Translations under genes and position numbers: made by a program
Origin: Gibbula magus
Taxonomy: Eukaryota; Mollusca; Gastropoda; Trochida; Trochidae
DNA length: 64,000 nucleotides
Reading direction: 5' to 3'
NCBI GenBank assembly: GCA_936450465.1
Contig: OW388296.1
Span: forward strand, 39,398,023-39,462,022
Notes under the pieces: generated by a model
Databases searched by the model: none
The model's input: the letters and a program-made list of their open reading frames with translations, nothing else
Told to the model about the DNA's origin: nothing
Shown: positions 59,801 through 64,000 of the stretch, one piece after another
Numbering within the stretch: position 1 is the first letter of the stretch
Layout of the letters: each line of letters begins with the position of its first letter

Positions 59801-62800
59801 ACTAGACCGAGTGTCTTTGGACATGTTACACCTGGAGGTGTGAACTAGACCGAGTGTCTTTGGACATGTTACACCTGGAGGTGTGAACTAGACCGAGTAT
59901 CTTTGGACATGTTACCCCGCGAGGTGTGAACTAGACCAGGTGTCTGTGGACATTTTACACCTTGAGGTGTGAACTAGACCGAGTGTCTGTGGACATGTTA
60001 CACCTGGAGGTGTGAACTAGGCCGAGTGTCTGTGGACATGTTACACCTGGAGGTGTGAACTAGACCGAGTGTCTGTGGACATGTTACACCTGGAGGTGTG
60101 AACTAGACCGAGTGTCTGTGAACATGTTACACCTGGAGGTGTGAACTAGACCGAGTGTCTGTGAACATGGTACACCTGGAGGTGTGAACTAGCCCGAGTG
60201 TCTGTGAACATGTTACACCTGGAGGTGTGAACTAGACCGAGTGTCTGTGGACATGTTGCCCCTGGAGGTGTGAACTAGACCGAGTGTCTGTGAACATGTT
60301 ACACCTGGAGGTGTGAACTAGACCGAATGTCTGTGAACATGTTACACTTGGAGGTGTGAACTAGACCGAGTGTCTGTGGACATGTTACACCTGGAGGTGT
60401 GAACTAGACCGAGTGTCTGTGGACATGTTACACCTGGAGGTGTGAACTAGACCGAGTGTCTGTGAACATGTTACACCTGGAGGTGTTAACTAGACCGAGT
60501 GTCTGTGGACATGTTACACCTGGAGGTGTGAACTAGACCGAGTGTCTGTGGGCATGTTACACCTGGAGGTGTGAACTAGACCGAGTGTCTGTGAACATGT
60601 TACACCTTGAGGTATGAACTAGACCGAGTGTCTGTGAACATGTTACACCTGGAGGTGTGAACTAGACCGAATGTCTGTGAACATGTTACACCTGGAGGTG
60701 TGAACTAGACCGAGTGTCTGTGAACATGTTACACCTGGAGGTGTGAACTAGACCGAGTGTCTGTGAACATGTTACACCTGGAGGTGTGAACTAGACCGAG
60801 TGTCTTTGGACATGTTACACCTGGAGGTGTGAACTAGACCGAGTGTCTTTGGACATGTTACACCTGGAGGTGTGAACTAGACCGAGTATCTTTGGACATG
60901 TTACCCCGCGAGGTGTGAACTAGACCAGGTGTCTGTGGTCATTTTACACCTTGAGGTGTGAACTAGACCGAGTGTCTGTGAACATGTTACACCTGGAGGT
61001 GTGAACTAGACCGAGTGTCTGTGGACATGTTACACCTGGAGGTGTGAGCTAGACCGAGTGTCTGTGGACATGTTACACCTGGAGGTGTGAACTAGACCGA
61101 GTGTCTGTGAACATGTTACACCTGGAGGTGTGAACTAGACCGAGTGTTTGTGGACATGTTACACCTGGAGGTGTGAACTAGACCGAGTGTCTGTGGACAT
61201 GTTACACCTGGAGGTGTGAACTAGACCGAGTGTCTGTGGACATGTTACACCTGGAGGTGTGAACTAGACCGAGTGTCTGTGGACATGTTACACCTGGAGG
61301 TGTGAACTAGACCGAGTGTCTGTGAACATGTTACACCTTGAGGTGTGAACTAGACCGAGTGTCTGTGAACATGTTACACCTGGAGGTGTGAACTAGACCG
61401 AGTGTCTGTGAACATGTTACACCTGGAGGTGTGAACTAGACCGAGTGTCTGTGAACATGTTACACCTGGAGGTGTGAACTAGACCGAGTGTCTGTGAACA
61501 TGTTACACCTGGAGGTGTGAACTAGACCGAGTGTCTTTGGACATGTTACACCTGGAGGTATGAACTAGACCGAGTGTCTTTGGACATGTTACACCTGGAG
61601 GTGTGAACTAGACCGAGTATCTTTGGACATGTTACCCCGCGAGGTGTGAACTAGACCAGGTGTCTGTGGACATTTTACACCTTGAGGTGTGAACTAGACC
61701 GAGTGTCTGTGGACATGTTACACCTGGAGGTGTGAACTAGGCCGAGTGTCTGTGGACATGTTACACCTGGAGGTGTGAACTAGACCGAGTGTCTGTGGAC
61801 ATGTTACACCTGGAGGTGTGAACTAGACCGAGTGTCTGTGAACATGTTACACCTGGAGGTGTGAACTAGACCGAGTGTCTGTGAACATGGTACACCTGGA
61901 GGTGTGAACTAGCCCGAGTGTCTGTGAACATGTTACACCTGGAGGTGTGAACTAGACCGAGTGTCTGTGGACATGTTGCCCCTGGAGGTGTGAACTAGAC
62001 CGAGTGTCTGTGAACATGTTACACCTGGAGGTGTGAACTAGACCGAATGTCTGTGAACATGTTACACTTGGAGGTGTGAACTAGACCGAGTGTCTGTGGA
62101 CATGTTACACCTGGAGGTGTGAACTAGACCGAGTGTCTGTGAACATGTTACACCTGGAGGTGTGAACTAGACCGAGTGTCTGTGAACATGTTACACCTGG
62201 AGGTGTTAACTAGACCGAGTGTCTGTGGACATGTTACACCTGGAGGTGTGAACTAGACCGAGTGTCTGTGGGCATGTTACACCTGGAGGTGTGAACTAGA
62301 CCGAGTGTCTGTGAACATGTTACACCTTGAGGTATGAACTAGACCGAGTGTCTGTGAACATGTTACACCTGGAGGTGTGAACTAGACCGAATGTCTGTGA
62401 ACATGTTACACCTGGAGGTGTGAACTAGACCGAGTGTCTGTGAACATGTTACACCTGGAGGTGTGAACTAGACCGAGTGTCTGTGAACATGTTACACCTG
62501 GAGGTGTGAACTAGACCGAGTGTCTTTGGACATGTTACACCTGGAGGTGTGAACTAGACCGAGTGTCTTTGGACATGTTACACCTGGAGGTGTGAACTAG
62601 ACCGAGTATCTTTGGACATGTTACCCCGCGAGGTGTGAACTAGACCGAGTGTCTGTGGACATGTTACACCTGGAGGTGTGAACTAGACCGAGTGTCTGTG
62701 GACATGTTACACCTGGAGGTGTGAACTAGACCGAGTGTCTGTGAACATGTTACACCTGGAGGTGTGAACTAGACCGAGTGTCTGTGGACATGTTACACCT

Positions 62801-64000
62801 GGAGATGTGAACTAGACTGAGTGTCTGTGGACATGTTACACCTGGAGATGTGAACTAGGCCGAGGGTCTGTGGACATGTTACACCTGGAGGTGTGAGCTA
62901 GACCGAGTGTCTGTGGACATGTTACACCTGGAGGTGTGAACTAGACCGAGTGTCTGTGAACATGTTACACCTGGAGGTGTGAACTAGACCGAGTGTTTGT
63001 GGACATGTTACACCTGGAGGTGTGAACTAGACCGAGTGTCTGTGGACATGTTACACCTGGAGATGTGAACTAGACCGAGTGTCTGTGGACATGTTACACC
63101 TGGAGATGTGAACTAGACCGAGGGTCTGTGGACATGTTTCACCTGGAGGTGTGAACTAGACCGAGTGTCTGTGGACATGTTACACCTGGAGGTGTGAACT
63201 AGATCGAGTGTCTGTGAACATGTTACACCTGGAGGTGTGAACTATACCGAGTGTCTGTGGACATGTTACACCTGGAAGTGTGAACTAGACCGAGTGTTTG
63301 TGGACATGTTACACCTGGAGGTGTGAACTAGACCGAGTGTCTGTGGACATGTTACACCTGGAGGTGTGAGCTAGACCGAGTGTCTGTGGACATGGTACAC
63401 CTGGAGGTGTGAACTAGACCAGGTGTCTGTGAACATGTTACACCTTGAGGTGTGAACTAGACCGAGTGTCTGTGAACATGTTACACCTGGAGGTGTGAAC
63501 TAGACCGAGTGTCTGTGAACATGTTACACCTGGAGGTGTGAACTAGACCGAGTGTCTGTGGACATGTTACACCTGGAGGTGTGAACTAGACCGAGTGTCT
63601 GTGAACATGTTACACCTGGAGGTGTGAACTAGACCGAGTGTCTGTGAACATGTTACACCTGGAGGTGTGAACTAGACCGAGTGTCTGTGAACATGTTACA
63701 CCTGGAGGTGTGAACTAGACCGAGTGTCTTTGGACATGTTACACCTGGAGGTGTGAACTAGACCGAGTGTCTTTGGACATGTTACACCTGGAGGTGTGAA
63801 CTAGACCGAGTATCTTTGGACATGTTACCCCGCGAGGTGTGAACTAGACCAGGTGTCTGTGGACATTTTACACCTTGAGGTGTGAACTAGACCGAGTGTC
63901 TGTGGACATGTTACACCTGGAGGTGTGAACTAGGCCGAGTGTCTGTGGACATGTTACACCTGGAGGTGTGAACTAGACCGAGTGTCTGTGGACATGTTAC
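50838..64000. repeat. 43-bp satellite array, about 306 units in the window
   Basis: The unit starts GAACTAGACCGAGTGTCTGT and ends ACATGTTACACCTGGAGGTGT, 43 bases in all. It contains AACATGTT, a perfect palindrome, and ACACCT-GG-AGGTGT, a near-palindrome. Units vary at a few positions (GAACTAG/GAGCTAG, TGTGAAC/TGTGGAC, CTGGAGG/CTTGAGG), with rare forms such as TTACCCCGCGAGG. The array reaches the window end and continues beyond. No genes are inside. Confidence 0.98.
57740..62645. repeat. 1720-bp higher-order repeat (40 x 43 bp), about 2.9 copies
   Basis: The rare landmark GTATCTTTGGACATGTTACC recurs with its neighbours exactly 1720 bases apart (unit starts 58161, 59881 and 61601), and a second landmark set recurs at about 59167, 60887 and 62607. 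The order of variants is kept between copies with only scattered differences. Earlier parts of the array use other block lengths: the CTAGACCAGG variant lies 1204, 1635, 1592 and 1204 bases apart. Confidence 0.88.

Noticed and set aside
8629..64000. Telomeric or rDNA repeats
   Set aside because: No TTAGGG-type runs and no rRNA-like sequence; the two arrays are ordinary satellites.

Overview
This window is eukaryotic and almost certainly metazoan. Genes are split by GT-AG introns, most of the sequence is repeats and decayed transposons, and the two recognisable host genes belong to animal families: a Mab-21/nucleotidyltransferase-fold protein and a DEG/ENaC sodium channel. The mix of repeats (TTAA MITEs, Tc1, Harbinger, LINE tails with a GCGCCTTG-type 3' end, and a CCGTCATT-led repeat) looks like a marine lophotrochozoan such as a gastropod. 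That placement is inference. A block of exactly 200 N at 3134-3333 shows a scaffolded assembly, so sequence on its two sides need not be contiguous.

Layout. Positions 1-2700 hold a minus-strand Mab-21 family gene: one coding exon, a non-coding 5' exon and an intron carrying a MITE. From 4507 to 39974 the plus strand carries seven phase-consistent exons of one DEG/ENaC channel, from the first membrane helix to the stop codon; the N-terminal cytoplasmic exon is not visible. Intron 2 holds a MITE, a LINE fragment, a dead Tc1 transposase and a second LINE tail. Intron 3 is 29.4 kb and consists almost entirely of one 34-bp satellite (8629-37867, about 860 units). A Tc1-type MITE starts 7 bases after the channel stop codon and holds the only nearby AATAAA.

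From 40.4 to 50.8 kb the sequence is intergenic and full of repeats: two more TTAA MITEs, a roughly 165-bp tandem family, a 2.4-kb TA-flanked transposon with a long subterminal palindrome and what looks like a captured promoter and exons, a Harbinger transposase remnant, a tRNA-like sequence and a small inverted-repeat element. From 50838 to the window end runs a second satellite with a 43-bp unit (about 306 units) that shows an exact 40-unit (1720-bp) higher-order repeat.

The most unusual feature is the satellite-filled channel intron. Its two splice junctions share CCAGGTAC, and the first 30 or so intron bases resemble the start of the next exon. This is the pattern expected if the intron arose by tandem duplication of an AG|GT site and then grew by satellite expansion. 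All gene calls come from reading frames, splice signals and remembered family motifs; no database search was made.
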